A stretch of DNA of 64,000 bases from Pseudomonas viridiflava (GTDB lineage: Bacteria > Pseudomonadota > Gammaproteobacteria > Pseudomonadales > Pseudomonadaceae), in contig NZ_UWFN01000200.1 of NCBI RefSeq assembly GCF_900602065.1, forward strand, positions 124,001 through 188,000, read 5' to 3'. Made by a program: the position numbers and the translations under genes. The stretch's first letter is position 1; each line of letters opens with the position of its first letter. Positions 33,321 through 41,883 of the stretch are shown piece by piece. Below the pieces are notes generated by a model. The model was not told where the DNA came from, ran no database searches, and was given only the letters and a program-made list of their open reading frames with translations.

Positions 33321-33932
33321 TCAAAGGCACCGTGTACTGGTCTGTGCCGACCAGGCGGTTGCCGTTTTAGCGATGTTGTCCGCCAGCCGCGAAACCGCAC
33401 GCTGGTGAGCAATCACCAGATTCTCCATGCCTTCGCCCGCAGACTCACGGATAACGCTGCTGCAGGTCAGGCTTTGGCGTTTGGCGTCGTTGCTGCGTAA
33501 CCCCAGGGTCCATACCACGTCGATCAGTGCGTATTGGTTCAGCACTGATTCAAAGCGGCGTACATCGGTGCGCACTGACAGCACCGGTTGAGCGGCATCC
33601 TTGGGCAGCCCGGCCATGTCACGGCTGCCAAAGCGGCGTTCGAGATGGCCAGTCAACGCATCGTGAAACTCGTCACCCAGCGGCGAGCCCCAGCGCTCGG
33701 CGTCCAGAATCGCCAGGCTGCCGTTGCCCTGACGTACCACCAATGGGGGTTGATCGACTTGTACAGCCATCAACACCGGCAGCATCTCGAACTGGAACGG
33801 TGCCGGGCTGGCAACCGGCTGCGGGTTAGAACCCATGGGCGCGATCAGCGTGTAGTAATGGGTCGGTGTCGAGGAACAGGCACTGATGCCCAGTGCGGCG
33901 GCCAATGCCATGAATGTCAGGCGCAGACTCAT
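33321..33932 (-). CDS. pqiC: PqiC-type outer-membrane lipoprotein
   Basis: A 203-residue lipoprotein of the ABC-transport auxiliary (DUF330/PqiC) family. The lipobox is GISAC at residues 15-19, followed by SSTPTHYYTLIAP. PqiC sits at the outer membrane, where it binds the end of the PqiB tube and helps move phospholipids across the periplasm. Its start overlaps the pqiB stop by four bases. It is the last gene of the minus-strand pqi operon. Confidence 0.88.
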   Translation of the reverse strand: MSLRLTFMALAAALGISACSSTPTHYYTLIAPMGSNPQPVASPAPFQFEMLPVLMAVQVDQPPLVVRQGNGSLAILDAERWGSPLGDEFHDALTGHLERRFGSRDMAGLPKDAAQPVLSVRTDVRRFESVLNQYALIDVVWTLGLRSNDAKRQSLTCSSVIRESAGEGMENLVIAHQRAVSRLADNIAKTATAWSAQTSTRCL

Positions 33933-35611
33933 TGTTGTGGCTCCAGGTCGATGGCACGAGAGGATGACGGGGCTTTGTAGGAGCCGGGCGCGGCGTCGCC
34001 AGTGCGGCCACGCAGCAGCGCTTCAGGGTGACGGCTGAGGAAGTCGGTCAGTACCCGTACTGAACGGGCGGTGCGCTGTACCTCATCCATGGCCTGACCC
34101 AGTTGCTGACGGGCCGGAGAGTCTTCAGCCAGACTGTCGTTGGCCGTGCCGAGGGTTTTCTGCGCCTGTTTCAAGGTCCCGCGCATCTCAGGCAATACCG
34201 TACCATTAACGGTTTTTAGGGTTTTCTGAAGTTCGCTCAAGCTGCCGTTGAGGTTGTTCGCCAGGTCATCAAGAGGCAGTTTCCCGAGTTTCTCGACAAA
34301 TGCCTGCAGTTGCTCCTGCAACTTGTCAAAGCTACCCGGTACGGTAGGGATTTCCAGTGGGCGTGCCTTCGGGTCGAACACGACTTTCGGTGCCTTGGGA
34401 TCAAAGTCCATCGCGACATACAACTGGCCGGTCAGCAGGTTGCCGGTGCGGATCTGGGCGCGCAGGCCGCGGGAAACAAATGCGCCGAGGATGCGCGCAG
34501 ATTGCTGGTCAAGGTCGCCGCTGCCGCCCAGTTGTTGGAGTTTCTCTTCCGCTGCGCCGAGGCGTTTTGGATAGATAACCGCGCCAACAATACCCGGGAA
34601 GGTTTGAGAGGCCGGGTCGTAGTCCAGGTCCACCGACACCACGCGGCCAATATTCACCCCAAGGAAGTCAACCGGTGCGTTGACCACCAGGCCACGCAGG
34701 GATTGCTGAAAGCGCATGCGGATATAGCGCGGTTCGCCATCCGGGGGCGCGAGTGCAGCGGTCTGATCGTCAAAAATCCGGAACTCGGCATTCTCATCGG
34801 CCGGCTTGGCATCGGGGCTCCAGTTCGGCTCGCGGAAGGCGATCCCGCCGGAAAGAATCGATGCCATGGACTGGGTGTCAATCTTCAGGCCCGAAGCCCC
34901 GACGGTCACATCCACGCCACTGGCATTCCAGAATCGGGTGTCGGTGGAGATGTATTGATCATTGGGCGAGTTAATGAAGATCTGAATATCGACGCCTTTA
35001 CCGTCCTTGGACAGCTCGTACGACACCACCTGACCGACCTGAATGCGCCGGTAGTAAACAGGCGAGCCAATATCCAGAGAGCCCAGGTCGTCAGTATGCA
35101 GCTTGAAACGCTTGCCTCTGTCGCCAAACGTGACCGGCGGCGGTGTTTCCAGGCCGTCGAATTCGGATTTGGTTTTCTCCGAACTGCCAGCGTCTGCCCC
35201 GATGAACGCGCCGGACAGCAAGGTATCAACACCCGTCACGCCTTGCGCACCGATACGTGGCCGGACCACCCAGAAATGGGTGTCTTCACGGGTGAAAGGA
35301 CCCGCATTGTTGTTCAGTTCAATGGTGGCAAGCACATGCGTGCGGTCTTCGCTCAGCGCGATGTCAGTCACCACCCCGATAACCACGTTCTTGTACTTGA
35401 CCTGCGTCTTGTTGGCTTCCAGCCCTTCTGCTGTCTGAAAGCTGACGGTGATTTTCGGGCCAATGGACATCCAGTCATGAACGGCCATGGAGAGACCGAT
35501 CAGGGCCGCGACGATCGGCACCAGCCAGACGAGCGAAACACGCAGGCGCCGCCGTTTGATATCCGGGCGGCGTGGAGCCGATGAAGAAGGGGGGAGGGTA
35601 TTGTCAGACAT
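33929..35611 (-). CDS. pqiB: PqiB-type MCE-domain protein
   Basis: A 560-residue MCE (mammalian cell entry) protein. One N-terminal membrane anchor (VSLVWLVPIVAALIGLSMAV) is followed by three MCE domains (starting near VSFQTAEGLEANKTQVKYKN, FKLHTDDLGSLDIGSPVYYR and IRMRFQQSLRGLVVNAPVDF) and a C-terminal helical stretch (residues about 420-520) that forms the periplasm-spanning needle. It works in lipid transport and membrane integrity. ATG 35611 follows AGAGG; the longer frame would begin with TTG. It overlaps the preceding pqiA gene. Confidence 0.92.
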   Translation of the reverse strand: MSDNTLPPSSSAPRRPDIKRRRLRVSLVWLVPIVAALIGLSMAVHDWMSIGPKITVSFQTAEGLEANKTQVKYKNVVIGVVTDIALSEDRTHVLATIELNNNAGPFTREDTHFWVVRPRIGAQGVTGVDTLLSGAFIGADAGSSEKTKSEFDGLETPPPVTFGDRGKRFKLHTDDLGSLDIGSPVYYRRIQVGQVVSYELSKDGKGVDIQIFINSPNDQYISTDTRFWNASGVDVTVGASGLKIDTQSMASILSGGIAFREPNWSPDAKPADENAEFRIFDDQTAALAPPDGEPRYIRMRFQQSLRGLVVNAPVDFLGVNIGRVVSVDLDYDPASQTFPGIVGAVIYPKRLGAAEEKLQQLGGSGDLDQQSARILGAFVSRGLRAQIRTGNLLTGQLYVAMDFDPKAPKVVFDPKARPLEIPTVPGSFDKLQEQLQAFVEKLGKLPLDDLANNLNGSLSELQKTLKTVNGTVLPEMRGTLKQAQKTLGTANDSLAEDSPARQQLGQAMDEVQRTARSVRVLTDFLSRHPEALLRGRTGDAAPGSYKAPSSSRAIDLEPQQ

Positions 35612-36218
35612 CTTCAACCTCTGCGTCCCAGATAAGCCGGGGATCGAAACTCATGGCAGCGAACATCGTCATCACCACTACAAGACCAAAAAACAGAATG
35701 CCGATTCTCGGCTCGATAGTGCTGAGCTCATGAAACTGCACAAGGGCGGCAACCAGGGCCACCACTAACACATCGAGCATCGACCAATAGCCGATCAGCT
35801 CGATGAATCGATACAACTTCGCCCGCTCACGCATGGCCCAGGTGCTGCGCCGCTGACACGTGACAAGCAGCAGTCCCAGAACGAAGAACTTGATGCTGGG
35901 CACCACAACGCTGGCGATGAAAATCAGCAGGGCAATGTCCCAGGAGCCGCTTTTAAAGAATTCGACGACCCCACTCATGATGGTGTTCTGGCTGCTGTTG
36001 CCAAACATCGTGGTGTACATCACCGGCAGGGTGTTGGCCGGTATATAGAAAATCAGTCCGGCAATCAGGAAGGCCCAGGTGCGGACAATGCTGTTGGGTT
36101 TACGGGCGTGGACCGGTGATTCGCAACGCGGGCATTCATGGGTGTCCTCGGGGCACGCATAGCCGCAGATATGACACAGTACAAGGCCATGTTCGTGGGC
36201 GAAGGGTATACCGTTCAC
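35604..36218 (-). CDS. PqiA-type membrane protein (second half-length copy)
   Basis: A 204-residue protein of the PqiA family with an N-terminal zinc-ribbon (CHICGYACPEDTHECPRCES) and four membrane spans. The E. coli PqiA is one protein with two such halves; here the halves are two genes. The start is GTG 36218, forming a GTGA overlap with the stop of the first pqiA gene. It is likely the inner-membrane partner of the PqiB tube. Confidence 0.88.
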   Translation of the reverse strand: MNGIPFAHEHGLVLCHICGYACPEDTHECPRCESPVHARKPNSIVRTWAFLIAGLIFYIPANTLPVMYTTMFGNSSQNTIMSGVVEFFKSGSWDIALLIFIASVVVPSIKFFVLGLLLVTCQRRSTWAMRERAKLYRFIELIGYWSMLDVLVVALVAALVQFHELSTIEPRIGILFFGLVVVMTMFAAMSFDPRLIWDAEVEDV

Positions 36219-36847
36219 GAGGTTTGCTCTCCTGATTCCGTCCAGAGGCGTCGAGTGTGTTTACCGGCAATCAGGATGATCAGCACCATTAACATCGCCA
36301 TCGCCCACAGGCCGACGCCGGCGTGCACGTCGAGCATGCCCGACAGCTTCACGATCGCCACCAGAATGCCCAGCATGCACACCTCCAGCATGCTCCACGG
36401 ACGCAAGTGTTCCAGTGCACGCATGCACATTTTAAAACCCGGAGCTATCCGGCCTTTCTGGGCGTGTAACAGCACCCAGAACAACAGGATGATCTGCAGC
36501 ATTGGCGCAAAAATGATTGATAGTCCGGCGACCAGCGCTATCAACGTGATGCGTCCCTGAGCCAGCGCTTCGACTGAAGACCAGAGCGTGACCTCGTTGC
36601 TCAGGCCTTTCATGCTGATGCTGATGACCGGGAAGACGTTGGCAAAAACAAACAGCACCGCAGCGGCAATGGTCAGCGCCAGCAGTTGCTCAAGGCTCAG
36701 GCGATGAGCGCGCTCAAGTACCGCGCCGCATCGCGCGCAGGAGGCCGTTTCGCCTTTCTGCAAAGGCACAGCCTCGTACAGCGAGTCGCAATGTTCGCAG
36801 ATAATCAAATTAGCAGGGGGGCTGGTATCAGGCAAAGTGGTGTTCAT
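36215..36847 (-). CDS. PqiA-type membrane protein (first half-length copy)
   Basis: A 210-residue PqiA-family membrane protein with an N-terminal zinc-ribbon (CEHCDSLYEAVPLQKGETAS then CARCG) and four hydrophobic segments. Typical family stretches are VFANVFPVISISMKG, WSSVEALAQGRI and LRPWSMLEVCMLGILVAIVK. It is the first gene of the four-gene pqi operon; the promoter should lie in the 240 bases above 36847. Its counterpart follows with a GTGA overlap. Confidence 0.88.
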   Translation of the reverse strand: MNTTLPDTSPPANLIICEHCDSLYEAVPLQKGETASCARCGAVLERAHRLSLEQLLALTIAAAVLFVFANVFPVISISMKGLSNEVTLWSSVEALAQGRITLIALVAGLSIIFAPMLQIILLFWVLLHAQKGRIAPGFKMCMRALEHLRPWSMLEVCMLGILVAIVKLSGMLDVHAGVGLWAMAMLMVLIILIAGKHTRRLWTESGEQTS

Positions 36848-37090
36848 CTACGCCGTGGGCCGGGGAGGATAACGCAAGAGACAGAAGGGCGAGAAGATAC
36901 TTCTTGGCATCTGTATAGCTCCATTATCAGCCCGTCCCTAAAAGTTCAGCAGTATCGGTATGAGAGATGGACCGCGGGCGTTGTCTGACGTTCACATGTC
37001 ACTAAGCCATTATTTCGCACACGATGTTACCTGGCCGGCGCGTGCCGCATGAGCCGGTGAACACGCTTGCTCTGGCCGGTGCGGCGGTGC

Positions 37091-39202
37091 TCAGATCACC
37101 GCGATCTGCAGGTATGAGGGAGGCTGCTGTCGCTGAAACTCCGCTGCCAGATACTCGTCGGCTGCGCTGGCGGTTAGCGGTCTGGCAAAGAAGTAACCTT
37201 GCAGCAGGTGACAGCCCAGCGTGCGCAGTTGCTCGATCTGCACCTGGGTCTCAACCCCTTCGGCGACGATTTCCAGCCCAAGGTTTATCGCCAGTCCGAT
37301 GGCCGTGGCGCAAATTTCCAGATCCTTGCCTCCGTTGCCAATATCGCGCACGAAACTGCGGTCAAGCTTGAACGCATGCACCGGCAGGACTCTCAGGTAC
37401 CCCAATGAAGAATAGCCGGTGCCGAAATCATCAATCGACAGCCTCACGCCCAGGCGACGCAGAGCGCTGAGGCGCTCTATAGAGCGCTCCGGATCCTGCA
37501 TGAGCACGGATTCGGTGATCTCCAGCTCCAGACTGGCACCCTTGAGGTCAAAACGCTGCAGCGCATGAGTGACTGTTTCTTCGAGATCAGTGGCCAGTAA
37601 CTGCTGCACCGACAGATTGACTGCCACCTTAAGATCAGTGAAGCCCATGGCATGCCAGCGAGCAAGCTGTTCACAGGCTGTTTCTATGACCCATGCGCCC
37701 ATGTCGGCAATGATGCCCATCGACTCGGCGACTTTGATGAAACGGTCTGGCATGACCAGTCCATAGACCGGGTGCTGCCAGCGGATGAGGGCCTCAAGGC
37801 AGACCGTCTGCCCGCTGGATGCGAGCACTTGCGGTTGATAGCAGAGGAAAAACTGACCTTGCTCCAGCGCCAGGCCAAGTGCCGCCTCAAATTCAACCTG
37901 CTCCTGAATATTTTCCTTCAGCGCAGGGTGATAAACCCGCAGATTGCCCGGACCAAAACTCTTGGCTTCATGCAGGGCCAGTTCTGCCGCGCCGAGGATA
38001 TCCTCGGGTTGGCAGGCATCGTCAGGAAACACCGCCACACCCGCGCTTGAGGTTACTTTCAAGGGACTGCCGGCGACATCGAAGGACGACGCCAGCGCCT
38101 TGGACAGCTTCTCTTGCAAGCGCGTGACGCCTTGTTCGCTCTTTATCCCGCTGGCGCCCACCAGCAACTGACCTGTGCCTACCCGCGCAATCAGGTCGCT
38201 GTCACGGGTGGTGAGCTGCAGGCGTTGCGCGATCTCTATCAGTAACTGGTCGCCAGCTTTGTGGCCGCGGGTGCCATTGATAATCCCGAGTTGATCAAGC
38301 TCCAGCAGAAATACCACCAGCCGGGTCTGATTCTGCCGATTGATTGCTATCAGACTCTGCAGCCTGAGCAATGCCCCCGCGCGATTTGGCAGTGCCGTCA
38401 GTGCATCGTTGTGAAGGGCGTGCTCAAAGCGCTGGTTGGCGATCCGGTGACTGTTGATTTCCTGCTCAAGCGCCTGGCCGATCAGCGCCTTTTCTCGCCT
38501 GCTTCTGGAGACATTGGCCTTGATCATCACTGAAAACCAGACCGCCAGGAACAAGAAGGCAAACGCGCCCAGATAGGGCACTTTAACGATCCCTGCGTCA
38601 GCCAGGCTGGTGAACAGGGTTGCGCTCATCAACAGGAAAATGGTCGTCCAGATCACGATATTGGAGAGTGTTCCCGCCTGCTTTCGTATGCTCAGCGCGA
38701 ATGCTGTTACCCAGATCAGCATGCCGTAGGAGAACACGCGCATAACGTGATAGATGGCCGATGGCTTCCCGGACAGAATATAGAGCTGTTCGCCCCACGC
38801 GAATGTGCTCGGACCGACCGAGTCCAGTTGAGCGAAACGGTAGCCCAGGGGCGCAGCCGCGTTATAGATGATTGCCGCAAATGCCGCTCCGGCCGTCAGA
38901 TAACAGGCTCTGTAGGCATTCCGTTTGTTTTGAAGCGCGGCTATCAGGTAGCTGCTGAGCGGTATCAGCAGCAGCGAGAAAAAGTTGACCCATTTGTGAG
39001 CCGAGATAGCAGCGTCAAGAGTGGGGGCCGAGTATTGAATTGCACTCGATACCTGGAACAGGGTGAACACCAGACAGATTGCCGAAAACATCCAGCAGGC
39101 TCGCGTGTAACCGCTGCTGCGTGCCAGCAACGCGGCATTGAACGCGCCCATGATCAATATTCCCGTAGAGATGAAATACAGAGCCAGGATGGGTGCGATC
39201 AT
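37091..39202 (-). CDS. Membrane EAL phosphodiesterase with degenerate GGDEF domain
   Basis: A 703-residue cyclic-di-GMP protein. Residues 1-225 hold about seven membrane spans (7TM-type sensor module). A GGDEF domain follows, but its signature is G-T-G-Q-L at 342-346, so diguanylate cyclase activity is not expected. The C-terminal EAL domain is intact: E470-A-L with RWQHP, NLSVQQL, LELEITESVL, SIDDFGTGYSSLGYL, K in VHAFKLDRSF and IVAEGVETQ. It should therefore degrade c-di-GMP to pGpG at the inner membrane. A perfect palindrome 76 bases upstream may bind a regulator. The sensed signal is unknown. Confidence 0.9.
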   Translation of the reverse strand: MIAPILALYFISTGILIMGAFNAALLARSSGYTRACWMFSAICLVFTLFQVSSAIQYSAPTLDAAISAHKWVNFFSLLLIPLSSYLIAALQNKRNAYRACYLTAGAAFAAIIYNAAAPLGYRFAQLDSVGPSTFAWGEQLYILSGKPSAIYHVMRVFSYGMLIWVTAFALSIRKQAGTLSNIVIWTTIFLLMSATLFTSLADAGIVKVPYLGAFAFLFLAVWFSVMIKANVSRSRREKALIGQALEQEINSHRIANQRFEHALHNDALTALPNRAGALLRLQSLIAINRQNQTRLVVFLLELDQLGIINGTRGHKAGDQLLIEIAQRLQLTTRDSDLIARVGTGQLLVGASGIKSEQGVTRLQEKLSKALASSFDVAGSPLKVTSSAGVAVFPDDACQPEDILGAAELALHEAKSFGPGNLRVYHPALKENIQEQVEFEAALGLALEQGQFFLCYQPQVLASSGQTVCLEALIRWQHPVYGLVMPDRFIKVAESMGIIADMGAWVIETACEQLARWHAMGFTDLKVAVNLSVQQLLATDLEETVTHALQRFDLKGASLELEITESVLMQDPERSIERLSALRRLGVRLSIDDFGTGYSSLGYLRVLPVHAFKLDRSFVRDIGNGGKDLEICATAIGLAINLGLEIVAEGVETQVQIEQLRTLGCHLLQGYFFARPLTASAADEYLAAEFQRQQPPSYLQIAVI

Positions 39203-39277
39203 TTATTCCTCTGAGTGGGATCGGCGCACCAGCAACTGTGAGGTAGGGAGGAGTGGCTGCGGGATGGGATCCAACCA

Positions 39278-39294
39278 ATATGATAGCATCATAT
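39278..39294. promoter_or_regulatory. Perfect palindrome upstream of the EAL gene
   Basis: ATATGATAGCATCATAT: two exact 7-base arms around AGC, about 76 bases upstream of the start codon at 39202. It has the size and symmetry of a dimeric repressor site. The binding protein is not known. Confidence 0.5.
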
Positions 39295-39413
39295 GGCCAT
39301 CATTTTGTCTGCTTATCTCTCGCAGCTTCTATGAGACAAACTGCTATCTGCAGGATTGGGCGCGACCCTGTAGGCGCTCACCGAGGGTGCACCGTGATGT
39401 GAGTCACGTGGGT

Positions 39414-39491
39414 CCGGATTTATCCGGGAGGGCGGTATTTCGGCTGATGAAAACAGTGAGGATGGACTGGCCCCTTCCCGGATAAATCCGG
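39414..39491. repeat. Inverted repeat of CCGGATTTATCCGGGAGGG type
   Basis: Left arm 39414-39432 and right arm 39472-39491 are reverse complements with one mismatch or insertion; each arm is itself partly palindromic (CCGGATAAATCCGG). It resembles a REPIN of another family and could end the minus-strand protease-inhibitor transcript, 55 bases beyond the inhibitor stop. Confidence 0.7.
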
Positions 39492-39545
39492 TTTCACATC
39501 GTTCCGGTCTTATTCATTTACCAGTTGCCATTCCAGGCTTTCAGC

Positions 39546-39845
39546 TCACAGCTTCCCGGGTTTTGCGTGCGTTTGCAGGTAGTTCAGCAGCGTTTTGGCT
39601 TCAGGTGGAATGTTGTGCTCATCAAATGAGATGCAGATGGCGTTGGTTTCGTCTTCGATGGTGATTTCGTACTGCTTCTGGTCGCGCGCGCGATCAGACA
39701 TAAAGTTGCCGGACTGTTTCAGGCCGCTATCTTCTACCAGGCGCTTCACTTGCTCGGCTTCTGGTTGTCCCAGATCTGCCGTGTTCACCTCGCAGCTTTT
39801 GATAGCGCCGATAAATCCCCCTGACTGTACATAGCAGACACGCAT
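39546..39845 (-). CDS. Emfourin-type inhibitor of protealysin-like proteases
   Basis: A 99-residue protein starting MRVCYVQSGGFIGAIKSCEV. ATG 39845 has GAGGAG eight bases upstream; the longer frame adds seven residues without support. Size, N-terminal pattern and position directly after an M4 protease gene match emfourin, the protein inhibitor encoded with protealysin in Serratia and relatives. It would bind and block the protease inside the cell. The gap to the protease stop is 17 bases, so they are cotranscribed. Assignment rests on family recall and context rather than on a search. Confidence 0.75.
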   Translation of the reverse strand: MRVCYVQSGGFIGAIKSCEVNTADLGQPEAEQVKRLVEDSGLKQSGNFMSDRARDQKQYEITIEDETNAICISFDEHNIPPEAKTLLNYLQTHAKPGKL

Positions 39846-39862
39846 GATGGTGCTCCTCGGAA

Positions 39863-40930
39863 TCAAACGTTAATGCCGACTTTTTTCCAGGCCGCCTTGA
39901 CGGCTTTTCTCGCCGTACTGCCGTACTGTTTTCCACCTGCCACTTGAACACTGATTCTGGCGCAGTCGATGAACTGGCTGTTGCTGTGCAGTTGCAGCAG
40001 CGTTTCATACCAGATCCTGCCTGCCACTTCCCAGGCATTGCCGCCGAGCGCCTTGGCGGTCAGTACGAACGCCCGGTTGGCGATGCCGGAATTAATATGT
40101 ACGCCGCCATTGTCCTTGGGGCCGGTATACAGGCCGGCCATGGTCGCAGGTTGTGGGTCGTCGCCCAGATCGGGGTCGTTCACATACGCCGTTCCGGGGT
40201 TTTCCATGTCACGTATGCCGCGGCGCGTCGGCGCCGGGACCAACAGTTCCTTGCCGATGACCCAGCTTGAATCTGCCGCCGTGGTGCCTTCTTTCCATTG
40301 TCGAACCAGAATGCCGAACACGTCGGCAAAATGTTCATTGAGTGCACCGGACTGCCCCTGATAACTCAGGTTGCTGGTGAAAGACTGTACGCCATGAGTC
40401 AGCTCGTGGCCGATGACTTCCAGACTGCCGGTAAAGCGCTTGAAGACTTCGCCGTCTCCATCGCCATAAGCCATTTGCTGTCCGTTCCAGAACGCATTGT
40501 TCATGGGCACGAAATCACCCTGGAAATCCACTTCCGCAACGTGAACCGTAGAGGTCAGCGTCATGCCGTTGTTGTCCAGCGAGTTGCGACCAAACAGTTC
40601 GTCATAGAAGTCATAGACATCGCCCGAGCCATTGAAGGCTTCGTCCAGCGCAGCGTCGTCGGTGTCAGGCTGACCTTCGGAGCGGGCCAGGGTGCCGGGC
40701 AGGGTGTTTGTGCCCTTGGCGTCGTAAACCAACCGGTTCTTTTTACCCTCGGGCGATTTGCTCGTCAGCAATGTGGGCATCGCTTGTGCCGATGTGCGAA
40801 AGGCGACGAAGGCTGAACTGCTTGCCAGGTTGGTGATTGCCAGCGCCCTGACCCGAGCGTGAGGTGACTGGGCGAGATGTTCGAGAATGTACGGCGGGAT
40901 GATGCAATGCAGCGGATTTCTTTGGCACAT
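39863..40930 (-). CDS. Protealysin-like M4 metalloprotease
   Basis: A 355-residue thermolysin-family (M4) zinc protease. The zinc site is H175-E-L-T-H179 with third ligand E199 (GALNEHFADVFG); the catalytic histidine is in DNGGVHINSGI. There is no signal peptide. The short N-terminal propeptide carries PPYIL at residues 12-16, the PPYxL motif of protealysin-type precursors. Such enzymes mature by self-cleavage and act on intracellular or host targets such as actin in Serratia. The inhibitor gene follows directly. Confidence 0.9.
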   Translation of the reverse strand: MCQRNPLHCIIPPYILEHLAQSPHARVRALAITNLASSSAFVAFRTSAQAMPTLLTSKSPEGKKNRLVYDAKGTNTLPGTLARSEGQPDTDDAALDEAFNGSGDVYDFYDELFGRNSLDNNGMTLTSTVHVAEVDFQGDFVPMNNAFWNGQQMAYGDGDGEVFKRFTGSLEVIGHELTHGVQSFTSNLSYQGQSGALNEHFADVFGILVRQWKEGTTAADSSWVIGKELLVPAPTRRGIRDMENPGTAYVNDPDLGDDPQPATMAGLYTGPKDNGGVHINSGIANRAFVLTAKALGGNAWEVAGRIWYETLLQLHSNSQFIDCARISVQVAGGKQYGSTARKAVKAAWKKVGINV

Positions 40931-41051
40931 GTGTGAGCCTCCCTGGGCTTACTGGCAAAACCGGTTCAGGCTTTTTTTAGGCAGCGCGGGACCCGACGAT
41001 GTTCCAACCGTTTGCCGGAGAGATTTATTTAACAACGATCAGGAGGTGGTG

Positions 41052-41375
41052 GTGTCGAATGAGTTCACCCATTCACTGGACAGTTGCCAAATGAATATGC
41101 CGCACAGAACGTTTTCGGACGTCTATCGCGAGCAGGTGATCGAAATTCAGGTGAAACACGCGCCTGGGGTCAAGGAAGTGGTTGAGTTTGTGGCACATGT
41201 CAAGGTGACAATGCCGGGCCGTACACCTGTTCCAATCGTTAGAATTTGTAACTGGGGTTACCAGTCAATTGATGAGGCACGCCACGCGGGGGTGGCCGTA
41301 GGCCGGGATTTGGTCAATTCCTTGATGACAGAGAGCGACGAAGTGTCGCCAGCCCGAATAGACCGTAGTCGTTGA
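41052..41375 (+). CDS. Conserved-looking hypothetical protein
   Basis: A 107-residue protein starting at GTG 41052, chosen because a perfect AGGAGG lies five bases upstream. The longer frame, back to 40887, runs into the divergent protease gene. Sequence: NEFTHSLDSCQMNMPHRTFS, then EVVEFVAHVKVTMPGRTPVP and SIDEARHAGVAVGRDLVNSL. No signal peptide or membrane span. The GYQSIDEARHAGVAVGRDLV stretch suggests a compact alpha/beta fold. Family not recognised; it is transcribed divergently from the protealysin gene. Confidence 0.6.
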   Translation: MSNEFTHSLDSCQMNMPHRTFSDVYREQVIEIQVKHAPGVKEVVEFVAHVKVTMPGRTPVPIVRICNWGYQSIDEARHAGVAVGRDLVNSLMTESDEVSPARIDRSR

Positions 41376-41420
41376 TAGCAATGCTAAACTTGCGCCCACT
41401 TTTGAAAGGAGCAAGCAAAC

Positions 41421-41771
41421 GTGCGCAATTTGGCAATGATGATGGCGGTGCTGGCACTGGCTGGCTGTGATGTCGACAAGTCGACTCCACCGCCTCCCAA
41501 GGTGCAGGCAGCAACAACTGTCCAGGCCCCGCAAGCGGCTCCACAGTGGGAAATCCAGATCAACGCCAATGAGGCGCTCAGTGATATCAGTGCCTGGTTG
41601 CTCGAGCGCAGCTACCCGCCTTACCTGGTGACCATCGATGGCAAGCAGCAACTGTTGATCGGGCCTTATCCAAGTCAGGAGCAGGCTGAGCAAACGCGTA
41701 CCGAACTGCTGGCCAAGATCGCCAAATCCCACCGTAAAGCGGCTCCCGTTATCATTCAGCGCGCACCTTGA
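41421..41771 (+). CDS. Small lipoprotein with SPOR-like C-terminus
   Basis: A 116-residue lipoprotein: signal MRNLAMMMAVLALAGCDVDK with lipobox LAGC (cysteine 16). A proline-rich linker (STPPPPKVQAATTVQAPQAA) leads to a C-terminal domain whose LIGPYPSQEQAEQTRTELLA resembles SPOR domains, which bind denuded peptidoglycan at division sites. The ribosome site is AAAGGAG. The SPOR call is from pattern recognition only. Confidence 0.65.
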   Translation: MRNLAMMMAVLALAGCDVDKSTPPPPKVQAATTVQAPQAAPQWEIQINANEALSDISAWLLERSYPPYLVTIDGKQQLLIGPYPSQEQAEQTRTELLAKIAKSHRKAAPVIIQRAP

Positions 41772-41883
41772 CGATAGCAGGTCGGTTTTAACCGCGAATG
41801 TAGCAAGACACTCGTTCATTGCTGTGACACCCTCAGTTCACGCGTTTCGAATTATTCGAAGCGTGAACCCGGGAAGCGCTGTT

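Larger units (their letters stand above)
39203..39545. other. Intergenic region upstream of the EAL gene
   Basis: About 340 bases holding the EAL gene promoter, the palindrome at 39278-39294, and the large inverted repeat at 39414-39491 that lies near the 3' end of the emfourin gene. No ORF is convincing here. Confidence 0.5.

Noticed and set aside
34310..35584. Plus-strand reading frame of 424 codons opposite pqiB
   Set aside because: It is antisense to an MCE-domain protein whose frame fits its operon overlaps; no motif or ribosome site supports it.
39863..40930. M4 protease considered as a secreted thermolysin
   Set aside because: There is no signal peptide and the propeptide is very short with a PPYxL motif, fitting the protealysin group instead.
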